Source of the DNA: Nitrospinaceae bacterium
Lineage (GTDB): Bacteria > UBA8248
Reading direction: 5' to 3'
NCBI GenBank assembly: GCA_018669005.1
Contig: JABJAL010000051.1
Coordinates: 1-58,361, forward strand
DNA length: 58,361 nt
In this document: piece by piece, positions 1 through 9,526 of the stretch
Position numbering within the stretch: the stretch's first letter is position 1
Layout of the letters: each line of letters opens with the position of its first letter
The notes under the pieces: model-generated
Database searches by the model: none
Told to the model about the DNA's origin: nothing
What the model saw: the letters and a program-made list of their open reading frames with translations, nothing else
Translations under genes and position numbers: made by a program

Positions 1-1535
1 ACAAGCGCAGCACCAATCTGGCTGGCCAGACGAACCCGCTGGCCTTCTCCGCCACTCAGTGTGGCTGTCGGTCTATCCAACGACAAATAATCGAGCCCAA
101 CGCGGGAGAGAAATTCGAGCCGCTCGGTAATCTCCTTGAGCACACGCTCCGCTACCGGATCATTGGCATATCGTATCGTCATTTCAATAAAAAAAATGAG
201 GCTCTTCCCGATGGACATAGCGCAAACTTCACCGATATTCTTGTCACCAAAAATAACGGCGAGACTCTCGGGCTTTAGACGGGCACCATCGCAACTACTG
301 CAAGGCATGGCATTCATATATTGCTCCACCCCCGCCCGAACGTTATCGCTTGAGGAGCCCTCATATCGCTCGGCGAGAACTCCTAAAATCCCCTCGAAGG
401 CACGCTCCCGGCGCAGGGTTCGTTTTGCTGTTTTGTGGCGAATTTTGAGTTTTTTCCCGTTTGTGCCTTCAAATAAAATACCCCGGTGCTTCTGGGAAAG
501 CTTACGGAAAGGCTTGTCCCGCGGGATGCCATATTCTTCGATGACCGAATTTACTGCCGAGGAAAGAAAACTTTTCTTACCCGCAATCGGAGCTATCGCA
601 CCCTCATCGATGGAAAGAGTGGAATCGGGAACAACCCGGGCCGGATCTATTCGCCGAACAACCCCCAGCCCGCCACAATCCTCGCAGGCACCGTACGGGC
701 TGTTAAATGAAAACATGCGGGGCGCAGATTCAGAGAGTGTGACATCGCATTTTACACAGGTGAAATCCCGACTAAAGAGGTACTCCGGCCCTGCTTCGTC
801 CTGGAAGATGATCAAACCAGTGGAAAGCGATACGGCCGTCTCTATTGAATCGATGAGGCGCCGCTCAATGCCCGGCTTTACAACCAGGCGGTCCACCTGG
901 ACTTCGATATTGTGCTTCATGTGGCGCTTCAGAACGATCTCGGCATTGAGGTCCAAATAATGACCGTCGATTCGGACCCTGGTATATCCCTTTCGCTCAA
1001 GGCCTTCGAGCTCCTTGCGGTAAATTCCCTTTCGACCGCGAACGATAGGAGCGAGTATTTGAACACAGGTGCCCGGCATCATTTCCATGACCCGGGAAAC
1101 CATTTGCTCCATCTTGAGGGCGTTCATCGGCTCCCCACAAGAGGGACAATGTGGAGAGCCCACTCGCGCATAGAGCAAGCGAATGTGATCATAAATTTCT
1201 GTGACAGTACCTACTGTTGAGCGTGGATTCTTACTTACGGTTTTCTGCTCAATCGCAATGGTGGGCGAGAGACCCTCAATAGAATCAATATCGGGTTTGT
1301 CGACTTGGTCCATGAACTGCCTGGCATAGGCCGAAAGAGATTCGACGTAACGACGCTGCCCCTCGGCGTAGAGCGTGTCGAAGGCAAGGCTACTCTTTCC
1401 CGAGCCGCTAAGACCTGTGACGACGACGAGTTTGTCCCTCGGAATTTCGAGGTTCAAATCTTTGAGATTATGCTCTCGGGCGCCACGCACAATGATTTTT
1501 CGCTCTCGGCGAGGGCGGCGATTCGAGGGGGACAT
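1..1535 (-). CDS. uvrA: UvrABC excinuclease subunit A, N-terminal part (runs off the left edge)
   Basis: This is the damage-recognition ATPase of nucleotide excision repair, which acts with UvrB in the cytoplasm. About 511 codons are visible. The first ABC half begins with a Walker A loop GLSGSGKSS at about residues 41-49, followed by the UvrA-typical [12 protein letters not shown] and [10 protein letters not shown]. CxxC pairs of the zinc modules (CPSCGEP, CVKCDV, CEDCGG, CSSCDG) follow. The ABC signature [14 protein letters not shown] sits at the very left edge, so the second half of the protein lies outside the window. The start is ATG at 1533-1535, with GGAGAG six bases upstream. The family is about 940 residues long. 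No frameshift was seen. The identification is secure. Confidence 0.96.
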   Translation of the reverse strand, partial: MSPSNRRPRRERKIIVRGAREHNLKDLNLEIPRDKLVVVTGLSGSGKSSLAFDTLYAEGQRRYVESLSAYARQFMDQVDKPDIDSIEGLSPTIAIEQKTVSKNPRSTVGTVTEIYDHIRLLYARVGSPHCPSCGEPMNALKMEQMVSRVMEMMPGTCVQILAPIVRGRKGIYRKELEGLERKGYTRVRIDGHYLDLNAEIVLKRHMKHNIEVQVDRLVVKPGIERRLIDSIETAVSLSTGLIIFQDEAGPEYLFSRDFTCVKCDVTLSESAPRMFSFNSPYGACEDCGGLGVVRRIDPARVVPDSTLSIDEGAIAPIAGKKSFLSSAVNSVIEEYGIPRDKPFRKLSQKHRGILFEGTNGKKLKIRHKTAKRTLRRERAFEGILGVLAERYEGSSSDNVRAGVEQYMNAMPCSSCDGARLKPESLAVIFGDKNIGEVCAMSIGKSLIFFIEMTIRYANDPVAERVLKEITERLEFLSRVGLDYLSLDRPTATLSGGEGQRVRLASQIGAAL

Positions 1536-1630
1536 CTAACTCTCCGGATATAACAAATGGGCGTAAACAAGAGCGCTCGATTAAACAGCCAAGCATCATA
1601 ACACGGGCAGTGTATTTTCGCAGGAAATGG

Positions 1631-2410
1631 CTAATACCAGACAAGACCGCCTGAGACGTTGATATCCTGTCCAGTGACATTCGCCCCATCGTCCGAGGCG
1701 AGAAAAACACAGATGCCAGCATGATCCTCAGGAAGGACAAATCGTTTAAGAGCAGCAGGCGCCGTAAACGTGGTGGCGGCGTCCTCGATTGATATTTTCT
1801 CGGCGATAGCCATTTCCCGGCAGACACGATCAATGCGCGGACCCTCGGTCGAGCCGGGGCAAATCACGTTGGCCGTAATCCCGAAATCACCCACCTCGAA
1901 GGCAAGTGTTCGGGTAAATCCGACAAGGGCCATTTTTGCCGCTGCGTAGGGCATCCTACCGGGTAGCGGGCGCTTTCCCGTAACGGAGCCCACGTTAATA
2001 ATTGTGCCAGAGCGATTCTTTTTCATGGCGGGAAGAGCCGCCTGGGTCAACAAAAAAACGCCGGTCATGTTGACAGACATACACTCATCCCACTCTTGGC
2101 GAGAAATCTCCTCGCACCGCTTTGTGGGGCCGATGATGCCAGAATTATTGACAAGAATGTCTATCGCGCCCCATTCGGCAAGCGTTTTTTCTATCAGATT
2201 CACCAAAGATTTTTTGTCAGCGAGGTCCGCAGGGATGACGAGGCTACTTCCGCCCGCCGCTGCAATTAATTTCGAGGTTTTCTGGAGGTTGGGTTCGTTT
2301 CGAGCGGTGAGAACCACCCGCGCTCCCTCGGCGGCCATGCGGCAGGCAATCACCCGACCGATTCCCTGGCTCGCCCCGGTGACGAGGGCGATCTTATCTT
2401 TCAGGCGCAA
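1631..2410 (-). CDS. SDR-family NAD(P)-dependent oxidoreductase (first tandem copy)
   Basis: This is a short-chain dehydrogenase/reductase of about 259 residues, the usual length for classical SDRs. It has the Rossmann dinucleotide motif TGASQGIG near the N-terminus, the NNSG motif after beta-strand 4, the catalytic Tyr-Lys in YAAAK preceded by a Ser in NVGSVTGK, and the CPG turn. Substrate cannot be read from sequence; FabG-like or sugar/alcohol oxidoreductases share this architecture. The start is judged to be TTG at 2408-2410, because GGGGAG lies six bases upstream and the N-terminus then reads MRLKDK, matching the MRLKGK of the neighbour. The longer TTG start at 2416 would touch the ribosome-binding site. 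It lies 57 bases downstream of a close paralogue. Confidence 0.9.
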   Translation of the reverse strand: MRLKDKIALVTGASQGIGRVIACRMAAEGARVVLTARNEPNLQKTSKLIAAAGGSSLVIPADLADKKSLVNLIEKTLAEWGAIDILVNNSGIIGPTKRCEEISRQEWDECMSVNMTGVFLLTQAALPAMKKNRSGTIINVGSVTGKRPLPGRMPYAAAKMALVGFTRTLAFEVGDFGITANVICPGSTEGPRIDRVCREMAIAEKISIEDAATTFTAPAALKRFVLPEDHAGICVFLASDDGANVTGQDINVSGGLVWY

Positions 2411-2467
2411 TGGCAACTCCCCGCCCTATTCGAACTGGCGGCAAATCACGCCCCGCCCCAGAAAATA

Positions 2468-3241
2468 CTAATACCAGCAAAGCCCCGCCGTTACGTTGAT
2501 GTCCTGGCCGGTCATGTGGCGCCCCTCCTCGGAGCACAGGAAAACACACATATTGGCCGTATCCTCGGGAAGAACCAGCGTGTTGAGGGCGCCCGTGAAA
2601 TTACTCTCGGCTTGTTCAAGGGAGATCCCCAGCGCCTTCGACTCATTAGCAATAACGCGGCGAATTCTTTCTCCCTCAGTGGCGCCCGGACATACCGTGT
2701 TCACGGTGACGCCGAACTCGCCCACCTCGAAGGCAAGGGTGCGCGTCAAGCCGATGACAGCCATCTTCGAGGCCGCGTAGGGAGAACGGTGGACCAGGGG
2801 CCGCTTCCCGGTCATCGAGCTGATGTTAACAATGCGCCCCGAGCGTTTTTCCTTCATGACAGGAATGGCGTGTTTGCAACAAAGAAACATTCCCGTCACA
2901 TTCACCTCAAAGCACTCCTCCCACTCCTTGACGGAAATATCCTCAACCGCCTTCATAGGTCCGGCGACACCCGAATTATTGATCAGGATGTCGACCCCCC
3001 CGAAATGAGAGATGGTTTCTTTTATTAATTTTTCAACGGAAGCTTCATCCGTGATGTCGGTGGGAATCATATGAGAGATACCGCCTTCATCGGCAATCAG
3101 CTTCGCGGTTTCCTCAAGGTTGCTCTCGGAGCGGGCGGCGAGAACTGTCCTCGCCCCCTCGCGGGCCATTACCTGAGCAATGACCTGCCCAATACCCTGA
3201 CTGGCGCCGGTGACAATAGCCACCTTACCTTTAAGTCGCAT
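2468..3241 (-). CDS. SDR-family NAD(P)-dependent oxidoreductase (second tandem copy)
   Basis: This second classical SDR is about 257 residues and clearly paralogous to the next gene downstream. The two share TGASQGIG, the NNSG motif, the TGKRPL segment, YAAxK and an almost identical C-terminus ending GQDINVxxGLxWY. The conserved tail suggests the same subunit interface and perhaps a heteromeric or substrate-split pair; that is inference. The start is ATG at 3239-3241, with GGAGAGG just upstream. A longer start at 3256 is possible. It sits 23 bases after the ndk stop and is probably read as a run-on from the ndk/TCA operon. The specific substrate is unknown. Confidence 0.9.
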   Translation of the reverse strand: MRLKGKVAIVTGASQGIGQVIAQVMAREGARTVLAARSESNLEETAKLIADEGGISHMIPTDITDEASVEKLIKETISHFGGVDILINNSGVAGPMKAVEDISVKEWEECFEVNVTGMFLCCKHAIPVMKEKRSGRIVNISSMTGKRPLVHRSPYAASKMAVIGLTRTLAFEVGEFGVTVNTVCPGATEGERIRRVIANESKALGISLEQAESNFTGALNTLVLPEDTANMCVFLCSEEGRHMTGQDINVTAGLCWY

Positions 3242-3264
3242 GACACCCTCTCCCATCGGGAAAA

Positions 3265-3681
3265 CTATCCGCCCAGATCCACACCCGGAAACCAGTATCC
3301 AAGCTCGAAGGCCGCCGTATCCGGGGCATCAGAGCCATGCGTGGAGTTGCGCTCAATACTCTCGCCCAACTCTTTGCGTATAGTTCCCTCGGCGGCCTCC
3401 TCGGGGTTGGTCGCTCCCATCACATCGCGCCAATGTTTGATAGCGTTGTCCCGCTCAAGCGCCAGAACAACAGTCTGCCCTGAGGACATAAAACCTGTCA
3501 GGTCGCCAAAAAACGGGCGCTCCCGGTGAACATTGTAGAAACCCTCAGCCTGCGACTTCGTCATCGAGACCAGACGCATACCCAAAATACGAAATCCTTC
3601 CGCCTCAATCCGGGAGACAATTTTTCCGGCAATTCCACGCTCAGTGGCATCAGGCTTGATCATCGCGAATGTACGTTCCAT
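3265..3681 (-). CDS. ndk: Nucleoside diphosphate kinase
   Basis: The enzyme transfers the gamma phosphate between nucleoside di- and triphosphates through a phosphohistidine. It is 138 residues, the standard length. It begins [11 protein letters not shown], carries HRERPFF, and has the catalytic His115 in NSTHGSD. The start is ATG at 3681, preceded by GAGGGG. It follows sucD by about 50 bases. The order sucC-sucD-ndk is common because succinyl-CoA ligase and Ndk both handle nucleotide triphosphates. The call is secure. Confidence 0.97.
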   Translation of the reverse strand: MERTFAMIKPDATERGIAGKIVSRIEAEGFRILGMRLVSMTKSQAEGFYNVHRERPFFGDLTGFMSSGQTVVLALERDNAIKHWRDVMGATNPEEAAEGTIRKELGESIERNSTHGSDAPDTAAFELGYWFPGVDLGG

Positions 3682-3733
3682 TTTAAAAACTACCCCTCAA
3701 AAGATGTAAAAAAATTATAAACTTAAAAGCGCA

Positions 3734-4630
3734 TTACGCCTTACCAAGCGCCCTGGCCATGGTGATGCCCATATCTCCAGGGCTCTTGGAAACGTGGATT
3801 CCGCACTCATCCATTACGCGCATTTTCTCGGCGGCCGTTCCCTCTCCACCAGAGATAATTGCGCCCGCATGTCCCATACGGCGGCCAGGAGGAGCCGTCT
3901 GCCCCGCGATAAAACCTACCATTGGCTTCGTAACATTCTCCTTGGCCCAACGCGCCGCATCCGATTCAGCAGACCCGCCTATCTCGCCGATCATGATAAT
4001 AGCCTCGGTCTCTGGGTCCGCCTCAAAACGCTCAAGGAGTTCTATGTACATGGTCCCGATAATTGGATCCCCGCCAATACCCACGCAAGTAGTTTGCCCG
4101 AGTCCCTGCTCGGTCAACTGCGCCACAACTTCGTAGGTAAGCGTGCCACTTTTCGAAATAACGCCGATGGTTCCTTTTTTATGGATGTGCCCCGGCATAA
4201 TTCCCATCTTGCACTCATCGGGAGAAATAATTCCCGGACAATTTGGGCCAATCAAAACATTGTCCTTACCCTGACGGTGCCGATGAACATTGACCATATC
4301 ACGCACCGGAATCCCCTCAGTGACACAGACAACGATGGGAACGTCCGCATCCAGAGACTCTACAATCGCATCAGCAGCAAATGGCGGCGGCACAAAAATC
4401 AACGACGCATTCGCGCCCGTTTCCGCCACAGCCTCCACCACTGTATTAAATACCGGAATGCCGTCAGCCATTTGACCACCCTTACCGGGCGTCACACCAG
4501 CGACTACCGCCCCACCACCACCAGCAAATTCTTGGCTGTAATTTTGACATTGCCCTGCATGAAATCCGCCCTCTCGTCCGGTGATACCCTGAACGAGAAC
4601 ACGCGTGTCTTTGTTAATGAGAATGGTCAA
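3734..4630 (-). CDS. sucD: Succinyl-CoA ligase (ADP/GDP-forming) subunit alpha
   Basis: This is the CoA-binding, phosphohistidine-carrying subunit of the TCA-cycle succinyl-CoA synthetase. The 298-residue protein has the N-terminal CoA-binding Rossmann fold ([11 protein letters not shown]), [19 protein letters not shown], and the phosphorylated His254 in [15 protein letters not shown] glycine-rich stretch at residues 30-42 ([12 protein letters not shown]) makes the loop after FH about seven residues longer than in typical family members. The start is TTG at 4628-4630, with GGGAGAG at ideal spacing. It begins 12 bases after the sucC stop, so the two are cotranscribed. Confidence 0.97.
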   Translation of the reverse strand: MTILINKDTRVLVQGITGREGGFHAGQCQNYSQEFAGGGGAVVAGVTPGKGGQMADGIPVFNTVVEAVAETGANASLIFVPPPFAADAIVESLDADVPIVVCVTEGIPVRDMVNVHRHRQGKDNVLIGPNCPGIISPDECKMGIMPGHIHKKGTIGVISKSGTLTYEVVAQLTEQGLGQTTCVGIGGDPIIGTMYIELLERFEADPETEAIIMIGEIGGSAESDAARWAKENVTKPMVGFIAGQTAPPGRRMGHAGAIISGGEGTAAEKMRVMDECGIHVSKSPGDMGITMARALGKA

Positions 4631-4642
4631 CGAATCTCTCCC

Positions 4643-5803
4643 TTACCGTTTAAGGGCCGCCACCACTTTTTCAGCGGAGTCGGCCATTCCATTACCTACA
4701 GTAAAGTCCAGACCAGAATTTTCAAGAATCTCCCGGCCCTTCTCGACGTTCGTTCCCTCCATCCGAATTACAATGGGAACATTGACATTCACCGTTTTCA
4801 CTGCCTCGACCACGCCTTCGGCAAGCACATCACAGCGAAGAATACCGCCGAAGATGTTAATAAAAACGGCTTTCACATCATCGTCGTCCATCAAGATGCG
4901 AAAAGCATTCTCTACCATCTCCTTATTTGCACCACCGCCGACATCGAGGAAATTCGCGGGGGAAGAACCGCTCAGCTTGATAATGTCCATGGTCGCCATC
5001 GCGAGCCCCGCGCCATTAACCATGCATGCAACTTCCCCGTCGAGTTTGATGTAGTTGAGATTATATTTTGACGCCTCGACCTCAAGAGGGTCTTCCTCAT
5101 CGGTGTCGCGCATTTCACCAACATCTTTGTGTCGATAAATGGCGTTGTCATCAAAGTTTACTTTTGCATCGAGAGCGAATACTCGACCGTCCTTCGTCTG
5201 AACAAGGGGATTAATCTCGACAAGAGAGCAGTCCATCTCATCGTAGAACTTATAAAGATTCGTCACGAATTTCGCGCCGTCTTTTGCCTGATCACCCTCA
5301 AGGCCAAGGCCGTAGGCAACGCGGCGAGCTGTCGAAGGCCATACTCCGATGGCCGGATCGATCTGAACCTTGAGAAGTTTATCGGGGGTATTGGCGGCTA
5401 CCTCTTCGATATCCATGCCGCCCTCGGTGCTCGCCATTATCGTTGGTCGCCCCGTAGCGCGATCCAGAACAATGCTCACATAAAGCTCGTTGGCTATTTC
5501 GCTGGCCTCCTCGACAAGCACCTTTTTAACAAAGCGGCCCTCTGGCCCTGTTTGGTGCGTCACCAACGTCATCCCAAGTATTTCGGAAGCAACTTTTTTC
5601 GCCTCGGCCGGGTCTTTGGCAAGCTTGACGCCACCGCCCTTTCCACGCCCACCGGCATGAATTTGCGCCTTAACGATCACTGTTCCACCCAATTCCTTAG
5701 CAATGGCTTCGGCTTCCTCAGGCGTACTCGCCACCTTCCCGCCAGGAACCGTCACACCGTACTTTTTAAAAAGCTCTTTACCTTGATACTCGTGGATATT
5801 CAT
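4643..5803 (-). CDS. sucC: Succinyl-CoA ligase subunit beta
   Basis: This ATP-grasp subunit binds the nucleotide and, with SucD, interconverts succinyl-CoA and succinate with substrate-level phosphorylation. It is 386 residues, close to the 388 typical of the family. It starts [17 protein letters not shown], contains the [13 protein letters not shown] nucleotide-binding loop and [11 protein letters not shown], and has the C-terminal flavodoxin-like lobe with [10 protein letters not shown] and [11 protein letters not shown]. The start is ATG at 5803, with GGAG seven bases upstream. Its product pairs with the adjacent sucD. It is separated from mdh by 228 bases, so it may have its own promoter. 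Confidence 0.97.
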   Translation of the reverse strand: MNIHEYQGKELFKKYGVTVPGGKVASTPEEAEAIAKELGGTVIVKAQIHAGGRGKGGGVKLAKDPAEAKKVASEILGMTLVTHQTGPEGRFVKKVLVEEASEIANELYVSIVLDRATGRPTIMASTEGGMDIEEVAANTPDKLLKVQIDPAIGVWPSTARRVAYGLGLEGDQAKDGAKFVTNLYKFYDEMDCSLVEINPLVQTKDGRVFALDAKVNFDDNAIYRHKDVGEMRDTDEEDPLEVEASKYNLNYIKLDGEVACMVNGAGLAMATMDIIKLSGSSPANFLDVGGGANKEMVENAFRILMDDDDVKAVFINIFGGILRCDVLAEGVVEAVKTVNVNVPIVIRMEGTNVEKGREILENSGLDFTVGNGMADSAEKVVAALKR

Positions 5804-6031
5804 CCAGAATCTCCAATTCAGAGAATAGACTCAAAGATTCGACCCATTTTCACCGGTCATCACTCTTGGGGCCTGCCTCGAGAATACGAGGCGCTAAAAT
5901 GTCCATTCGGCAGTTCGTAATCGGCCCAGCCCACCTCACAATTTATCGTTGCGGTGGTCTTGATACCGATTGACCGCGTCTACTAACCTCATTCAGAGGG
6001 GAAGGGATAAAATTCTGCCCCGCCATACTGG
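5804..6031. other. Intergenic region mdh-sucC with one hairpin
   Basis: No coding potential was recognised in these 228 bases. An inverted repeat GCCTCG/CGAGGC near 5875-5893 could form a small hairpin, but no T-run follows it on either strand. It may be part of the sucC leader rather than a terminator. No clear promoter was identified. Confidence 0.4.
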
Positions 6032-7116
<1,085 letters not shown>

Positions 7117-7507
7117 CATAAATAGAAAGAAATGCTTTCGAAGTGCTAATAAAAAAACGCAATTTAAAAAAAAATTTGCGCTCCAACTCAATCCAATATA
7201 GGAGATAATTACAAAAGATCACAACTCGCAAAGGCAAATAAAATCACGCCTTTCTGGGCTCAATCGTCTCTCGCGCCGGTGATACTAAAGACGCTGCCAG
7301 GAAAAATCAACACAGCTAGGCAATTGTTCCCTGTAGAACATTCAAAAATAGACGAGTCTCATTCATACTCCGAATTACATAATGCCCTCAAATCGACTTG
7401 CGTGGAGGTCAGACCTCAGGCAAAAGTTATTTTATCAAGATATTCTTTCTCGGCGCTTTTTTCTTATACCTACCATGTGACTAGAAAAACTTGAGAATAA
7501 GTAGACT
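7117..7507. other. Intergenic region between the icd relic and rsmA
   Basis: This AT-rich stretch of about 390 bases separates the minus-strand TCA block from plus-strand rsmA, so it should hold the rsmA promoter and perhaps the mdh promoter. No credible conserved coding region was recognised. A 71-codon open frame at 7279-7494 has no ribosome-binding site or recognisable motif. Confidence 0.4.
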
Positions 7508-8302
7508 ATGGCACATCAACCTAAAAAACGGTTTGGGCAGCATTTTTTAAGAGACGAGGCAGCGCTCTCTCAAATCATTGAACTAGGTAGACTTACGGAC
7601 ACGGACCGTGTCCTTGAGATAGGCGCAGGAGATGGGACCCTGACTAGGAGACTCCTTGGGGCGGGTGCCCGGGTCACCGCAATCGAGATAGATCGAGATA
7701 TCCTCCCTATCCTCGAAAAACTCTCCCATGAACGCGAACACCTCGAAATCATAGCGGGTGATGCCATGAAAATTGATCATTTCACCCTTCCCACGCCGAT
7801 GAAAGTCATTGCAAACCTGCCTTATCAGATAGCCTCGGGGATCATCGCTGACTTGAGTTCGCGGCCCGATTGGTTTCCCACGATGGTGGTGATGGTCCAG
7901 CGCGAAGTCGGCAAGCGGCTGGCTGCAGATCCGGGAGGAAAGGACTACGGCACACTCACTCTCTGGGTCGGGCATCGCTATGAGGTCAAAATCAAGCGTA
8001 TCGTGCCTCCGGAGTCCTTCAATCCCCCTCCCAAGGTCGATTCGGCTATTATTTTATTGACAGCAAGAAAGGCGCCTCGGGTCCAAGTGGAGGATGAGGA
8101 AATCTATTTTTCCTTGATTCGCAAAGCGTTTTCAATGCGCCGAAAAACTATCCTCAACAACTTGCGCTCGTGGACCCTGCAGGGAGGAGAGCGGCTAGAC
8201 TGGCTCAACATCCTTGAATCTGCGGAAATCGAGACTCGCCGCCGCGCCGAAACCCTCTCGGCAGAGGATTTTGCCCGCATAGCCCAGGCCATCCGGCTCT
8301 AA
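7508..8302 (+). CDS. rsmA: 16S rRNA dimethyladenosine methyltransferase A
   Basis: RsmA (KsgA) dimethylates two adjacent adenines near the 3' end of 16S rRNA during small-subunit assembly. The 264-residue protein has the N-terminal KKRFGQHFL, the SAM motif LEIGAGDGTLTRRLL, the acidic IEID motif, and the catalytic NLPYQIASGI. A C-terminal helical domain follows. Length and motif order are normal for the family. The start is ATG at 7508 with a weak upstream purine stretch. A glycosyltransferase starts four bases after its stop, so the two are cotranscribed. Confidence 0.97.
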   Translation: MAHQPKKRFGQHFLRDEAALSQIIELGRLTDTDRVLEIGAGDGTLTRRLLGAGARVTAIEIDRDILPILEKLSHEREHLEIIAGDAMKIDHFTLPTPMKVIANLPYQIASGIIADLSSRPDWFPTMVVMVQREVGKRLAADPGGKDYGTLTLWVGHRYEVKIKRIVPPESFNPPPKVDSAIILLTARKAPRVQVEDEEIYFSLIRKAFSMRRKTILNNLRSWTLQGGERLDWLNILESAEIETRRRAETLSAEDFARIAQAIRL

Positions 8303-8306
8303 AATA

Positions 8307-9392
8307 GTGACCACCCGAGCACTCCTTTATCGCTCAGGGGCGCTGGGCGACACCCTGCTCTGCCTCCCAACGCTCGATGCCTTAAGATGCGCATATCCCG
8401 ATGCTCACATCACATTCGCGGCCCATCCGGCCTATGCTGCGCCCCTTATGGGCGATGGCCGCATTGAAGCCCTTCTCGATGCGGGCGCACCGCCATTTCA
8501 CCTCCTTCATACCGCTCCAGCCATCTCTCTCGCCGGGGAAGATGACGAGCTAACAAGCCTCCTAAAGAGCTTTAACCCCATCATCCTGTTCACCAGGGAC
8601 CCGGATGGCGCCGCCTCCAAAAGGCTCGCCGCCCTTGAGGAAGCCGAGACCTTCATCGCCCAGCCCTTTCCGCCCGAGGGTAGCCGGCAGCACGTCGCCG
8701 AGTGGGCATTGAGCGCACATGTCGCACATGCCGGGCACGGCGCTCCTAAGGCGAATATCTCGATCAGCGGCACCAACGAATCAAATCAATCTATTAGAAT
8801 ACAGACAGTTAGACATACACACTTAAAGCGCCCCAAAGACACCCGCGCCCCCCTCTCGGGCAGCCAGGTCACGGCACCTGCCCCATTAAAACAATCGCCT
8901 AAAATACAACAAGATGCCGCAAACTACCTAAAGCGAATCGGAGCCCCAGCCGCGCCCCTCCTCGCCATCCATCCAGGCGGAGGAGGCCGCCCCAAATGGC
9001 CCCCAACAACCACCCTCCTGGCCCTGGCTCTCCACTATTGCGAGAAGCTCGAAGCCACCCCACTTCTAATAACAGGCCCCGCCGACGAGGAGCCCACCCG
9101 GGCATTTGCCCGCGCATTCGAGAAAGCCTGGGGCGTTGAAATACTCCGCCTCGTGTCCCCCCCGCTAGATATCCTCTCGGCCGTTCTCGCCCGCGCCGCT
9201 GCCTACATCGGCGGTGATTCCGGCATCGCTCACCTCGCCGCCCTCTCGGGCGCGCCAAGCCTCGCCCTCTTCGGCCCTGCCTCAGACCCGGCCAGATGGG
9301 CCCCGATAGGCCCCCGCGCTGCCTTTATTTTTTGGGATAATCCAGATGAAGGGATCAAGAAACTAGATGAGCTTACAGACTTAAACGTATGA
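8307..9392 (+). CDS. Glycosyltransferase family 9 (heptosyltransferase-like)
   Basis: This GT9 enzyme of 361 residues probably adds a heptose or related sugar to LPS core or another glycan at the inner face of the inner membrane. The N-terminal domain begins with the GT-B signature YRSGALGDTLLCLPTL. The C-terminal donor domain has LAIHPGGGGRPKWPP, and GGDSGIAHLAALSGAP followed by ALFGPASDPARWAP. The start is GTG at 8307. Residues of about 148-210 (8750-8936) form an odd linker (SISGTNESNQSIRIQTV onwards) that is AT-rich and polar, unlike the rest of the gene. The C-terminus WDNPDEGIKKLDELTDLNV recurs as a relic at 23289-23348. Confidence 0.85.
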   Translation: MTTRALLYRSGALGDTLLCLPTLDALRCAYPDAHITFAAHPAYAAPLMGDGRIEALLDAGAPPFHLLHTAPAISLAGEDDELTSLLKSFNPIILFTRDPDGAASKRLAALEEAETFIAQPFPPEGSRQHVAEWALSAHVAHAGHGAPKANISISGTNESNQSIRIQTVRHTHLKRPKDTRAPLSGSQVTAPAPLKQSPKIQQDAANYLKRIGAPAAPLLAIHPGGGGRPKWPPTTTLLALALHYCEKLEATPLLITGPADEEPTRAFARAFEKAWGVEILRLVSPPLDILSAVLARAAAYIGGDSGIAHLAALSGAPSLALFGPASDPARWAPIGPRAAFIFWDNPDEGIKKLDELTDLNV

Positions 9393-9526
9393 TTAAAATA
9401 AGATTATAGGCGTGCAAAACTTTCTGTTTGCCCCTCCGTCACAGATCCAGCTTAAAGCACACCCCCTGCACATTTCAGAAAAGTAAAGGGGCCCCAAGAT
9501 AAGGGTTAGTAATCTGGGTTCTTACC
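9393..9526. other. Short convergent intergenic region
   Basis: These are 134 bases between two convergent genes. No strong hairpin with a T-run was identified on either strand, and there is no recognisable gene. Confidence 0.3.

Noticed and set aside
3794-5071. Long open frame (425 codons) on the plus strand over sucC and sucD
   Set aside because: It is antisense to two unmistakable genes and has no recognisable motifs; GC-rich third positions often leave such shadows open.
7279-7494. Possible 71-codon gene upstream of rsmA
   Set aside because: No ribosome-binding site, no recognisable motif, and it lies in AT-rich promoter DNA.
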